Shown here: positions 1 to 8,354 of the stretch, in pieces
How positions within the stretch are numbered: the stretch's first letter is position 1
Layout: every line of letters begins with the position of its first letter
Made by a program: the position numbers and the translations under genes
Notes under the pieces: model-generated
The model's input: the letters and a program-made list of their open reading frames with translations, nothing else
Databases searched by the model: none
What the model was told of the DNA's origin: nothing
From: Acidimicrobiales bacterium
GTDB lineage: Bacteria; Actinomycetota; Acidimicrobiia; Acidimicrobiales; Aldehydirespiratoraceae
DNA length: 64,000 nucleotides
Assembly: GCA_040219515.1 (NCBI GenBank)
Contig: JAVJSI010000004.1
Coordinates: forward strand, 124,001-188,000
Reading direction: 5' to 3'

Positions 1-1
1 G

Positions 2-133
2 TGGTGGCGTGGTCAGTCGGTGGTCACCGCCGAGCTGCGGACGCGGCGCCGGCTCCGCTATCCGCGTCGCTACTTCGCCGGCGCCCACGCCGCAGCCCGG
101 TCCGTCGGAGCGGCGCTCGCACCGTCGCCCTGA
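2..133 (+). CDS. Possible 3' end of an unidentified upstream gene (partial)
   Basis: The frame is open from the window edge to a TGA, 43 codons, rich in arginine and alanine. It would be the C-terminal tail of a gene lying mostly outside the window. Nothing in it is recognisable, and open frames are common at this GC content, so it may be chance. It ends 42 bases before the tgt -10 box, which fits a gene boundary. Confidence 0.3.
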   Translation, partial: WWRGQSVVTAELRTRRRLRYPRRYFAGAHAAARSVGAALAPSP

Positions 134-175
134 CCATCGTCGGGGGCGCGGGGACACAGCCTGGGCGCAGCGACA

Positions 176-181
176 TAGCCT
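176..181 (+). promoter_or_regulatory. -10 box TAGCCT for tgt (leaderless type)
   Basis: TAGCCT fits TANNNT and lies 7 nt before the GTG chosen as the tgt start. The same arrangement recurs at most operon starts in this window, so it also supports the choice of start. Confidence 0.6.
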
Positions 182-188
182 GGTCTCG

Positions 189-1301
189 GTGAAAGCGACG
201 TTCACCGAGACCGGCCGTGACGGCGGCGCCCGCACCGGGGTGGTCACCACCGCGCGCGGCGAGTTCACGACGCCGCGCTTCATGCCGGTCGGCACCCGCG
301 GCGCGATCCGTCATCTGGCCTCCGATGACGTCGAGGCGCTCGGCGCGCAGGTGATCCTCGCCAACACGTATCACCTGATGTTGCGTCCCGGCGCCGACGT
401 GGTGGCCGAGCTCGGTGGTATCCACGGTTTCGCCGCGTGGGACGGTCACTTCCTCACCGATTCCGGCGGCTACCAGATCTTCTCGCTCGGTCCGGAGCTG
501 ACGGACGAAGGGGCCACGTTCAAGTCGACCTACGACGGCTCGACCCATCTCCTCACGCCGGAACGGGCCGTCGCCGTGCAAGCCCTGATCGGCGCCGACA
601 TCCAGATGGTGCTCGACGTGTGCCCGAGTTCCGTGGCCGACCTCTCGGTGGTGAAGGCCGCCGTCGACCGAACCTCGCTGTGGGCCGAACGAGGCCGCCG
701 AGCCTTTCTCGATCACGACGATGCCGCCGACCGGCAGAGCCAGTTCGGCATCGTCCAGGGTGGCACCGACGACGCACTACGGCGCGAGTCGGCGGATCGG
801 ATCGTGGGTCTGGACTTCGACGGCTACGCCGTCGGCGGCCTGTCCGTGGGTGAGGACCGCAGCGAGATGCTCCACGGGCTCGCCAGCTGCATGGACGTCC
901 TTCCCGTCGACCAACCCCGCTACTTCATGGGCCTGGGCGATCCGATCGGCATCACCGAGTCGGTCGCTCGCGGGGTCGACATGTTCGACTGCGTGCTGCC
1001 GACGCGCCACGCGCGCCACGGCACCGTCCTCACCGACAACGGGCGCTACAACCTGGGCCGGGCCGAGTTCGCCCGTAGCGACGAACCTCTCGACCCGTCC
1101 TGGCCCGAGAGCCCCGCAGCCCGCTGGAGCAGGGGCTACCTGCGCCACCTGCTGCAGACCAAGGAGCCCACGGCGGCGCGAATTCTCACCCTTCACAACG
1201 TGGCGTGGCTCCTGCGATTCATGGACCGGATGGGCGACGCGATCCGGGCCGGCGAATTCGAGTCGTTCCGGCTGGGAGTCCACGAGGTGTGGGGCAGCTA
1301 G
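189..1301 (+). CDS. tgt: tRNA-guanine transglycosylase lacking the zinc cysteines
   Basis: Exchanges the wobble guanine of GUN-anticodon tRNAs for a queuosine precursor (preQ1 in bacteria). The protein is 370 residues, normal for the family. Visible motifs: DSGGYQIFSL (residues 91-100, general-base Asp), QFGIVQGG (185-192), GGLSVGE (216-222) and MFDCVLPTRHARHGT (265-279) with the nucleophilic Asp. The C-terminal zinc site normally has CxCxxC plus a histidine. Here the aligned segment DPSWPESPAARWSRGYL has Trp305, Glu307 and Ala310 in place of the cysteines, while His336 in LTLHN remains. The length is conserved, so this is substitution and not deletion. The start GTG is set by the -10 box 7 nt upstream. 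No queA or other queuosine gene is in view. Confidence 0.93.
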   Translation: MKATFTETGRDGGARTGVVTTARGEFTTPRFMPVGTRGAIRHLASDDVEALGAQVILANTYHLMLRPGADVVAELGGIHGFAAWDGHFLTDSGGYQIFSLGPELTDEGATFKSTYDGSTHLLTPERAVAVQALIGADIQMVLDVCPSSVADLSVVKAAVDRTSLWAERGRRAFLDHDDAADRQSQFGIVQGGTDDALRRESADRIVGLDFDGYAVGGLSVGEDRSEMLHGLASCMDVLPVDQPRYFMGLGDPIGITESVARGVDMFDCVLPTRHARHGTVLTDNGRYNLGRAEFARSDEPLDPSWPESPAARWSRGYLRHLLQTKEPTAARILTLHNVAWLLRFMDRMGDAIRAGEFESFRLGVHEVWGS

Positions 1302-1304
1302 CCT
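1299..1304 (+). promoter_or_regulatory. -10 box TAGCCT for yajC, made from the tgt stop codon
   Basis: The TAG stop of tgt is also the first half of a TAGCCT hexamer that ends 8 nt before the yajC ATG. The spacing matches the other leaderless starts here. Confidence 0.5.
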
Positions 1305-1312
1305 CCGTTCCT

Positions 1313-1630
1313 ATGTCAGTCGTCGTTCTCGTCGTTCTCATGGGTGCCCTCTACGCGTTCATGATCCTCCCGCAGCAAAAGCGCATGAAGGCGCACCAGC
1401 AGCTCGTCAACTCGCTGGCCGAAGGCGACCTCGTGGTCACCAACTCCGGCATCTACGGCGCCATCGCCGAGGTCGAGGGCGACGTGATCTGGCTCGAGGT
1501 CGCGCCCGACGTCGAACTCAAGCTCAGCCGCGCCGCCGTCGCCGAGCGAGTCAGCGACGACGACGATGACGGCGACGATGCCGACGACGATTCGCTTGTC
1601 GAGGCCGATTCGGACGACGGCGACGCCTGA
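1313..1630 (+). CDS. yajC: Preprotein translocase accessory subunit YajC
   Basis: Small single-span membrane protein that associates with SecDF and the SecYEG channel. Of 105 residues, the first 18 or so form the membrane helix, followed by the family hallmark MILPQQKRMK and a YajC core (NSGIYGAI, VEGDVIWLEV). The last 25 residues are almost entirely Asp, Glu, Ser and Ala, an unusually acidic tail. The ATG 8 nt after the -10 box is preferred; upstream starts would lie inside tgt. It is followed after 2 nt by secD, the usual yajC-secD-secF order. Confidence 0.93.
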   Translation: MSVVVLVVLMGALYAFMILPQQKRMKAHQQLVNSLAEGDLVVTNSGIYGAIAEVEGDVIWLEVAPDVELKLSRAAVAERVSDDDDDGDDADDDSLVEADSDDGDA

Positions 1631-1632
1631 CG

Positions 1633-3111
1633 ATGCGCCGTCAGCTCACTCTTGCGATCGGCGTCGTCGCGCTGTCCGTGCTGGGGCTCGTCTACACCTT
1701 CGCCTCGGGGAACGAACCGTTGCTGGGGCTCGACCTCCAGGGCGGTGTCTCGGTCGTGCTCGAGCCCGAACCCAACCCCGACGGCAGCGACGTCGACAAC
1801 GAGGTGATCGACCAGGCGATCGAGGTCATCCGCAATCGCGTCGACGGTCTCGGCGTGCGCGAGCCGGAGATCACACGGCAGGGACAAACGGTGCTCGTGC
1901 AGATCCCCGGCGTCGACGACCAGGCCCGGGCGCTCGAACTGGTCGGCCAGACGGCCGAGCTGCGGTTCCGGCCGGTCCTCGTCGAGGCGCCGCTCGGAAC
2001 CGACCTCACCACGCTCGCCGGCCTGTGTCCGATCGGCGAGGACCAGGAGCTCCCCCCCGAGTACGCCTCGGGCACCCCGACGCCCGACGCAGGTGCCGAC
2101 GAGTGCCTGATCGCCGAGCAGACGGTCTCGACCGACGGCATCGACATCGACACGTTGCTCCTTCTCGGCCCCGCGCCGGAGCTCATCGAGGGCGGTGACA
2201 CCGGCGCCCGCCTCACGGGCCTGGCCGTCGAGGACGCCAATGCCCGGCTCCAGGCGGGCTGGAATGTGGCCCTCGAACTCCGCAGCGGTTCGCCGGGCAT
2301 CGACGACTTCAACTCCCTCGCCTCACTCTGCTTCTCGCGATCGACCGTGTGTCCCAGCGGTCGCGTGGCGATCGAGATCGACGGCGGCGTGGAGAGCGCC
2401 CCCACGATCCAGAGCCCCACCTTCGAGCGCACGAACATCTCGATCTCCGGCAACTTCAGCGAGGGTGAGGCGAAGGACCTCGCCCTCGTTCTCCGCTACG
2501 GCTCGTTGCCGGTCGAACTCACGCCACAGGAGTCGCGCAGCGTCTCGGCGACACTGGGCAAGGACGCCCTCGACGCCGGTGTCACCGCTGGGCTCATCGG
2601 CTTCGCGCTCGTCTCGCTCTACCTGATCGCCTACTACCGGCTGCTCGGACTCGTCGCCATCGCGAGCCTCGCGGTCTCGGGCGCGATGCTCTGGACGATC
2701 ATCGCCTGGCTCGGCGACTCGCAGGGGTTGGCGCTCACACTGGCGGGCGTCACCGGTCTCATCGTCTCCGTGGGTGTCTCGGTCGACTCGAATGTGGTCT
2801 TCTTCGAACATCTCAAGGAAGACGTCCGCCACGGGCGAACGATGCGCTCGGCGGTGACGCGGTCGTTCCCGATCGCCTTCTCGACGATCGTGAAGGCCGA
2901 TGTCGCCAGCCTGATCGCCGCGGTGGTTCTCTATGTGCTGACCGTCGGCCAGGTGAAGGGCTTCGCGCTGTTCCTCGGACTCGCCACGGTGCTCGACATC
3001 GTCGCCACTTATTTCTTCATGGGCCCGGTGGTTCGGCTCATGGCCGAACGTGAAGCGATGGCCGATCATCCCGGCCGCTATGGCCTCGTTCCCGCCGAGG
3101 AGGCGCGGTGA
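1633..3111 (+). CDS. secD: Protein translocase subunit SecD
   Basis: RND-type membrane subunit that, with SecF, uses the proton gradient to pull exported proteins out of SecYEG. Of 492 residues, the N-terminal helix is followed by DLQGGVSVVLE, then a large extracytoplasmic region (about residues 40-310) and five more helices; VSVDSNVVFFEHLKE is the conserved motif in the membrane domain. The extracytoplasmic part has four cysteines (LCPIG, ECLIA, LCFSRSTVC) that could form disulfides, not a general SecD feature. The stop overlaps the secF start (GTGA). Confidence 0.95.
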   Translation: MRRQLTLAIGVVALSVLGLVYTFASGNEPLLGLDLQGGVSVVLEPEPNPDGSDVDNEVIDQAIEVIRNRVDGLGVREPEITRQGQTVLVQIPGVDDQARALELVGQTAELRFRPVLVEAPLGTDLTTLAGLCPIGEDQELPPEYASGTPTPDAGADECLIAEQTVSTDGIDIDTLLLLGPAPELIEGGDTGARLTGLAVEDANARLQAGWNVALELRSGSPGIDDFNSLASLCFSRSTVCPSGRVAIEIDGGVESAPTIQSPTFERTNISISGNFSEGEAKDLALVLRYGSLPVELTPQESRSVSATLGKDALDAGVTAGLIGFALVSLYLIAYYRLLGLVAIASLAVSGAMLWTIIAWLGDSQGLALTLAGVTGLIVSVGVSVDSNVVFFEHLKEDVRHGRTMRSAVTRSFPIAFSTIVKADVASLIAAVVLYVLTVGQVKGFALFLGLATVLDIVATYFFMGPVVRLMAEREAMADHPGRYGLVPAEEAR

Positions 3112-4187
3112 AAACGCTCCGACTCATGTATCGCGGCGAGCAGGAGTTCGACTTTCCGCGGCTCTGGAAATGGATGCTCAGCACATCGGCCATCTTCGTG
3201 CTGGTCAGTGTCGGCTCGCTCGTGGTCCAAGGTCTGAACCTCGGTATCGAGTTCGAGGGCGGCACGAGCTGGGAGGTGCTCGCCCCCGACGCCAGCGTCG
3301 CCGACGCACGCGAGGCATTGGCCGACACCGGCGCCGCCGCCGGAAAGATCCAGATCGTCGGCGGCGACAGCGTTCGGGTTCGCGATGGGCTCGACACGCC
3401 GGCCGACATCGAAGCGGTCACCGCCGCCCTCGCGGCGCTGGGCGGAACCGAACTCAACAGCGTGAGCGTCACGACGGTGGGCCCGTCGTGGGGTGATGAG
3501 ATCACCGATCAGGCGCGCAACGCGCTGATCTGGTTCTTCGTCATCGTCGCCGGCTACATCACGGTGCGCCTTGAGTGGAAGATGGCAGTGGGCGCGTTGG
3601 TGGCAGTCGTGCACGACATCCTGTTGTCGGTCGGCATCTACTCCATCTTTCAGTTCGAAGTCACGCCGGCCACCGTCATCGCCTTTCTCACCATCACCGG
3701 CTACTCGCTCTACGACACGATCGTCGTCTACGACCGGGTCCGCGAACTCGAGGGCCGACTCTCGGCCACCGGGCGCTACACCTACACCGAGATGATGAAT
3801 TCGGCCCTGAACCAGGTGCTGATGCGGTCGATCAACACCTCGTTCACCTCCGTGATCCCGGTGCTCTGCATGCTCGTGATCGGGTCGTTCTTCCTCGGCG
3901 CCCTGACGCTCCAGGAGTTCGCGATCGCCCTGCTGATCGGCATCCTCGTCGGCGGCTACTCGTCGATCTCGGTGGCGTCGGCGACGGTGGCGTTCCTCAA
4001 GGAACGAGAAGCCGGAAACCTCGCCGTCGCGCAGAAGGTCGCGGCCCGCGGGCTGACGGGCGAGTCCACCCGCCCGGTGGCCACCGAGGACGTGGCGCTC
4101 GGCTCGGTTGCCGCTCGCACGGTCGCCGATCGGCCCCGCACGGGGAACGCCCCGCCGCGGCCGAGGAAGAAAAAGAAGCGGAGCTAG
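3108..4187 (+). CDS. secF: Protein translocase subunit SecF
   Basis: Partner of SecD in late protein export. It is 359 residues with six predicted helices. NLGIEFEGGTSWEVL matches the SecF periplasmic signature, and TGYSLYDTIVVYDRVRE is the conserved membrane motif. The C-terminus is a basic tail (RPRKKKKRS), probably cytoplasmic. The GTG start overlaps the secD stop, so the two are probably translationally coupled. The next gene, apt, has its own -10 box inside the short gap. Confidence 0.95.
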   Translation: MKTLRLMYRGEQEFDFPRLWKWMLSTSAIFVLVSVGSLVVQGLNLGIEFEGGTSWEVLAPDASVADAREALADTGAAAGKIQIVGGDSVRVRDGLDTPADIEAVTAALAALGGTELNSVSVTTVGPSWGDEITDQARNALIWFFVIVAGYITVRLEWKMAVGALVAVVHDILLSVGIYSIFQFEVTPATVIAFLTITGYSLYDTIVVYDRVRELEGRLSATGRYTYTEMMNSALNQVLMRSINTSFTSVIPVLCMLVIGSFFLGALTLQEFAIALLIGILVGGYSSISVASATVAFLKEREAGNLAVAQKVAARGLTGESTRPVATEDVALGSVAARTVADRPRTGNAPPRPRKKKKRS

Positions 4188-4193
4188 GGGCGG

Positions 4194-4199
4194 TACTCT
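4194..4199 (+). promoter_or_regulatory. -10 box TACTCT for apt
   Basis: TACTCT ends 6 nt before the apt ATG, a leaderless arrangement, in the 18-nt gap after secF. Confidence 0.55.
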
Positions 4200-4205
4200 G
4201 GGGGC

Positions 4206-4739
4206 ATGCCCGCTGTTGGTCTGATCGAAGGACTGATCCGAGACATCCCCGACTTCCCGGAGCCGGGCGTGGTCTACAAGGACATCACGCCGCTGCTGGG
4301 CGACCCGGTCGGGTTCGACGCCGCGCTGCACGCCATGTCGTCGCCATGGTCCGCAACCGAGGTCGATCTCGTGGTCGGGATCGAGGCCCGCGGATTCCTC
4401 TTCGGCGTCCCGGTCGCTCGCCAGCTCGGCGTCGGGTTCGTGCCGGTTCGCAAGCCGGGCAAGCTCCCGTTCACGACGTCATCGCTCGACTACGGCCTCG
4501 AGTACGGCGCCGACACCGTCGAGATGCACACCGACGCGATCGCCCCGGGACAGCGTGTGGTCATCATCGACGACGTGCTGGCCACGGGCGGCACCGCGGC
4601 GGCGGCGGCCGAGTTGGTGAACCGACAGGCGGGGATCCTGGTGGGGTTCGGGTTCCTCCTCGAGCTCGAGTTCCTTCATGGCCGGGGGAAACTGGGCGAT
4701 ACGAGCATCGAGAGTCTGATCAAGGTCGGAGGCGACTGA
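4206..4739 (+). CDS. apt: Adenine phosphoribosyltransferase
   Basis: Salvages adenine with PRPP to give AMP. The protein is 177 residues. FPEPGVVYKDITPLL is the N-terminal Apt signature, VGIEARGFLFG the middle motif, and VVIIDDVLATGGTA the PRPP-binding loop. A secDF-apt-rel order is widespread in actinobacteria, so the context supports the call. The stop and the rel start share one base (TGATG), which suggests coupled translation with the ppGpp enzyme. Confidence 0.95.
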   Translation: MPAVGLIEGLIRDIPDFPEPGVVYKDITPLLGDPVGFDAALHAMSSPWSATEVDLVVGIEARGFLFGVPVARQLGVGFVPVRKPGKLPFTTSSLDYGLEYGADTVEMHTDAIAPGQRVVIIDDVLATGGTAAAAAELVNRQAGILVGFGFLLELEFLHGRGKLGDTSIESLIKVGGD

Positions 4740-6985
4740 TGGCAACCGTCACGCGGGTCCTGCCCTGGCGTCGAGGACCCAACCGGTCGACGTCGGCTGA
4801 GATCGCCGGCCTGCTGGCCGCATTCGAACAGCACCATCCCAAGGCCGACACGTCGCTCATCGAGCGGGCCTTCGAGCTCGCGGCGAGGGCCCACGAGGGT
4901 CAGTACCGCAAGTCGGGCGAGCCCTACATCCGCCACCCGGTTGCGGTGGCGACCATCGTCGCCCGGCAGGGGATCGACGACATCACCATCGCCGGTGCGC
5001 TTCTGCACGACGCGGTCGAGGACACCTCGGTCGGGTTGGCCCAGCTCGAGAAGGAGTTCGGTCCCGAGGTCGCCAAGATCGTCGACGGCGTGACGAAGCT
5101 CGAACGGGTCAAGTACGACACCAAGGAGCTGCAGCAGGCCGCCACGATGCGCAAGATGATCGTGGCGATCGCGTCCGACATGCGGGTGTTGATCATCAAG
5201 CTCGCCGACCGTCTGCACAACCTGAGCACGATCGCTGCGTTGCCCGCCTTCAAACAGGAGCGATCGGCCCGCGAGACGCTCGATGTGTATGCACCGCTGG
5301 CCCACCGGCTCGGCATGCAGGAGATGAAGTGGCAGCTCGAGGATCTGTCCTTCGCCGCACTGCATCCCCGCCGCTATGCCGAGATCGACCAGATGATCCA
5401 GCAGCGGGCCCCCGAGCGCGATCTCTACCTGGCCCAGGTGCTCGGTGACGTGCAGGCCCGGCTGGCCGAGCTCGGCATCGTGGCCCAGATCGACGGTCGT
5501 CCGAAACACCTCTGGTCGGTCTACGAGAAGATGGTCGTGAAGGGCCGCGGATTCGACGAGATCTTCGACCTCGTCGGCATCCGTGTCATCGTCGATTCCG
5601 TCCGTGAGTGCTACGGCGCCCTCGGTTCGATCCACGCGACGTGGCGTCCGGTCCAGGGCCGCTTCAAGGACTACATCGCGATGCCCAAGTTCAACCTCTA
5701 CCAGTCGTTGCACACGACGGTGGTGGGGCCGCAGGGCAAGTCGATCGAGGTGCAGATCCGCACCCGCGAGATGCATCAGCGGGCCGAGTTCGGCGTGGCT
5801 GCGCACTCCGACTACAAGGACGGCGAAGCAGGCAGCGAGATGGCCTGGCTCAACCGCATCGTCGAATGGCAACAGGAGACCTCCGACCCGTCGGAGTTCA
5901 TGAACAACCTGAAGTTCGATCTCGACCAGGACGAGGTCTACGTCTTCACGCCCAAGGGAAAGGTGGTCGAGCTCCCGGTCGGCGCCACCCCGGTCGATTT
6001 CGCCTACACGATCCACACCGACGTCGGGCACTCCTGCATCGGCTCGAAGGTCAACGGCCGGCTGGTGCCGCTCAACAGCCGGCTCGAATCGGGCGACAGC
6101 GTCGAGATCTTCACCTCGAAGGTCGAGGGCGCAGGGCCCAGCCGGGACTGGTTGAAGTTCGTCGCCAGCCGGCGAGCGGCAAACAAGATCAAGCAGTGGT
6201 ACACCCGTGAACGTCGCGAGGACGCGATCGAGCACGGGCGAGACGAGGTGCTCGCGGCACTGCGCCGGGCCGGCTTGCCCGCGCAGCGCATCGTCAAGGA
6301 GCCGGTGTTTCTGCTCGTCGGCGAGCAGCTCAACTACACCGACGAAGAATCGTTGTTCGCCGCCGTCGGAGAAGGCCATGTCGCGGGGTCGACGATCGCG
6401 GAGCGCGTCACGAAGGAACTGCGGGGCGAGGACCTCTCGGCCGACGAGGAGCAGGCTCGGTTGCCGGCCAACGTCAGCCGGCGTCTCGGCACGAAGCGGC
6501 GGGCCACCGGATCGGCCGGAGTCCACGTCGAAGGCCTCGACGACATCATGATCCGCATCTCGCGGTGCTGTTCGCCGGTGCCGCCCGACGAGATCATCGG
6601 TTTCGTCACCCGTGGACGCGGCGTGTCGGTCCACCGGGCCGACTGTCTCAACGCCACGACCCTTCAGGAGGGTCAGCCCGACCGGCTCATCGAGGTCGAG
6701 TGGGACGCTGACCACGATGGCCGCTTCGCGACCACGATCGAACTCCAGGCCCTCGACCGCAACCTCTTGCTCGTCGACGTCGCCAAGGTGCTGTCCGACC
6801 ACGGGCTCAACGTCATCAGCGTGGCCACCGAAACCGGCGACGATGCCGTCGCCAAGATGCAGTTCGAGTTCGAACTCGCCGATGTGAGCCAGCTCGACTC
6901 GGTGCTCTCACGGCTCCTGGCCGTCGAAGCGGTCTACGACGCCTACCGGCTCGTCCCCGGTGGCGGAGCATCCGACACCGACTGA
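4739..6985 (+). CDS. rel: Bifunctional (p)ppGpp synthetase/hydrolase
   Basis: Makes and degrades the stringent-response alarmone. The 748-residue protein has all parts of a long RelA/SpoT homologue: HD hydrolase domain with HDAVEDT (His90-Asp91) and DRLHNLST; synthetase domain with RFKDYIAMPKFNLYQSLHT (about 308-326) and EVQIRTREMHQRAEFG; a TGS domain from about residue 400; a Cys-rich segment (SRCCSPVPPDE); and a C-terminal ACT domain. Both catalytic sites look intact. The ATG overlapping the apt stop agrees with where homologues begin. Confidence 0.95.
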   Translation: MATVTRVLPWRRGPNRSTSAEIAGLLAAFEQHHPKADTSLIERAFELAARAHEGQYRKSGEPYIRHPVAVATIVARQGIDDITIAGALLHDAVEDTSVGLAQLEKEFGPEVAKIVDGVTKLERVKYDTKELQQAATMRKMIVAIASDMRVLIIKLADRLHNLSTIAALPAFKQERSARETLDVYAPLAHRLGMQEMKWQLEDLSFAALHPRRYAEIDQMIQQRAPERDLYLAQVLGDVQARLAELGIVAQIDGRPKHLWSVYEKMVVKGRGFDEIFDLVGIRVIVDSVRECYGALGSIHATWRPVQGRFKDYIAMPKFNLYQSLHTTVVGPQGKSIEVQIRTREMHQRAEFGVAAHSDYKDGEAGSEMAWLNRIVEWQQETSDPSEFMNNLKFDLDQDEVYVFTPKGKVVELPVGATPVDFAYTIHTDVGHSCIGSKVNGRLVPLNSRLESGDSVEIFTSKVEGAGPSRDWLKFVASRRAANKIKQWYTRERREDAIEHGRDEVLAALRRAGLPAQRIVKEPVFLLVGEQLNYTDEESLFAAVGEGHVAGSTIAERVTKELRGEDLSADEEQARLPANVSRRLGTKRRATGSAGVHVEGLDDIMIRISRCCSPVPPDEIIGFVTRGRGVSVHRADCLNATTLQEGQPDRLIEVEWDADHDGRFATTIELQALDRNLLLVDVAKVLSDHGLNVISVATETGDDAVAKMQFEFELADVSQLDSVLSRLLAVEAVYDAYRLVPGGGASDTD

Positions 6986-7037
6986 CGCCGGATCCAACTC
7001 TCCCCGAATCCTCCACGGGGTCGGGAAGTGCCACCGG

Positions 7038-7043
7038 TAGTCT
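7038..7043 (+). promoter_or_regulatory. -10 box TAGTCT for hisS
   Basis: TAGTCT ends 8 nt before the hisS GTG. The 66-nt gap after rel also holds a weak 5-bp GC hairpin (7002-7020) with no T-run. Confidence 0.55.
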
Positions 7044-7051
7044 GAGCGGCT

Positions 7052-8341
7052 GTGGCTGAGCCGACATTCCGTGCCCCGAAAGGCACCCGCGACATCCTCC
7101 CGCCCGAGTCGGGTCGCCGGCGGGCGCTCGTCGACCGGTTCGCGTCGGCCGCAGGTCTCGGCGGATTCGGTGAGGTCGTCTCGCCGATCTTCGAGGACCT
7201 CGGAGTCTTCAAGCGCATCGGCGAGTCCACCGACGTCGTCACCAAGGAGATGTTCGACTTCCTGGACAAGGGCGACCCGCCGCAACACCTGGCCCTGCGC
7301 CCCGAGCTGACCGCCTCGATCTGTCGGGCCTACGCCGAACACCGGCCGGTGCCGCCGTGGAAGGTCTGGTACGAGGGCCCGCAGTTCCGCTACGAGCAGC
7401 CCCAGGCCGGGCGCTACCGCCAGTTCACCCAGGTCGGGGTCGAGGTGCTCGGCGCCGACGACCCCCAGGCGGACGTCGACGTCATCGCGCTGGCCTCACG
7501 CTTCTTCGCCTCGCTCGGGCTGCGCGATGTCGAGCTGTCGGTCAACAGCCTCGGCGATGCGACCTGTCGCCCGGCGTATCTCGCGGCGCTCACGACGTAT
7601 CTGACCGAACGTCGCGACGAACTCTCGCCGCAGTCGCAGGTCACCCTCGAGCGCAACCCACTCCGGGTGCTCGACTCGAAGCGCCCGGAGGACCAGGCGA
7701 TCATCGACGCCGCGCCGGTGATGGTCGACTTCCTCACCGACGAGACGGCCGAGCACTTCGCCGCGGTTCGTGCCGGACTCGATGCCCTCGGCATCGGCTA
7801 CACGATCTCGGCCCGGCTCGTTCGCGGTCTCGACTACTACACCCGCACGACGTTCGAGTTCGCAGCGACCGCACTCGAGACCGCCCAGAACGCGGTCGGT
7901 GGCGGCGGCCGCTACGACGGTCTCGTCGAGGATCTCGGGGGGCCGGCCACGCCGGGTATCGGCTTCGCACTCGGCGTCGACCGTATTCTCCTGGCCTGCG
8001 ATGCCGAAGGCGTGTTCCCCGCGCCGGAACCGACGGTGACGGTGTTCGTGGTCGACGTGACCGGTGGGGGCCACGCCCTCGACGTGTGCGAGCGCCTTCG
8101 CCAGGGCGGCGTCGGCGCCGACCGGGCCTACGGCGGGCGGTCGATGAAGGCGCAGATGAAGGTCGCCGACCGCTCTGGAGCGCCGTTCGCCGCGATCATC
8201 GGCGACGACGAGGTCGCGGCAGGAGAAGTGACGCTCCGCGACCTGCGGGGAGATACCGGTCAACGCCGTGTCGCGCTCGACGATCTCCTCGACGACATCC
8301 GAATGCTCGGGGCGCTGCCCCGCCACCACGAACAAACCTGA
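7052..8341 (+). CDS. hisS: Histidine--tRNA ligase
   Basis: Class II synthetase charging tRNA-His. It is 429 residues. FRAPKGTRDILPPES is the usual N-terminus. LALRPELTASICRAYA is motif 2, RGLDYYTRTTFEF the histidine-binding loop, GGGGRYDGLVEDLGG and GIGFALGVDR the later conserved blocks. The C-terminal anticodon-binding domain follows (VFVVDVTGG, RSMKAQMKVADRSGAPF). The GTG start is fixed by the -10 box and by the family N-terminus. aspS follows after 13 nt, a common pairing. Confidence 0.95.
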   Translation: MAEPTFRAPKGTRDILPPESGRRRALVDRFASAAGLGGFGEVVSPIFEDLGVFKRIGESTDVVTKEMFDFLDKGDPPQHLALRPELTASICRAYAEHRPVPPWKVWYEGPQFRYEQPQAGRYRQFTQVGVEVLGADDPQADVDVIALASRFFASLGLRDVELSVNSLGDATCRPAYLAALTTYLTERRDELSPQSQVTLERNPLRVLDSKRPEDQAIIDAAPVMVDFLTDETAEHFAAVRAGLDALGIGYTISARLVRGLDYYTRTTFEFAATALETAQNAVGGGGRYDGLVEDLGGPATPGIGFALGVDRILLACDAEGVFPAPEPTVTVFVVDVTGGGHALDVCERLRQGGVGADRAYGGRSMKAQMKVADRSGAPFAAIIGDDEVAAGEVTLRDLRGDTGQRRVALDDLLDDIRMLGALPRHHEQT

Positions 8342-8354
8342 AACAGGAATCACG

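Noticed and set aside
4676-6802. Long open antisense frame opposite rel (708 codons)
   Set aside because: High GC leaves antisense frames open; the sequence is His/Asp/Arg-rich with no domain, and the plus strand has a complete Rel protein.
7002-7020. Terminator after rel
   Set aside because: Only a 5-bp stem with no T-run.
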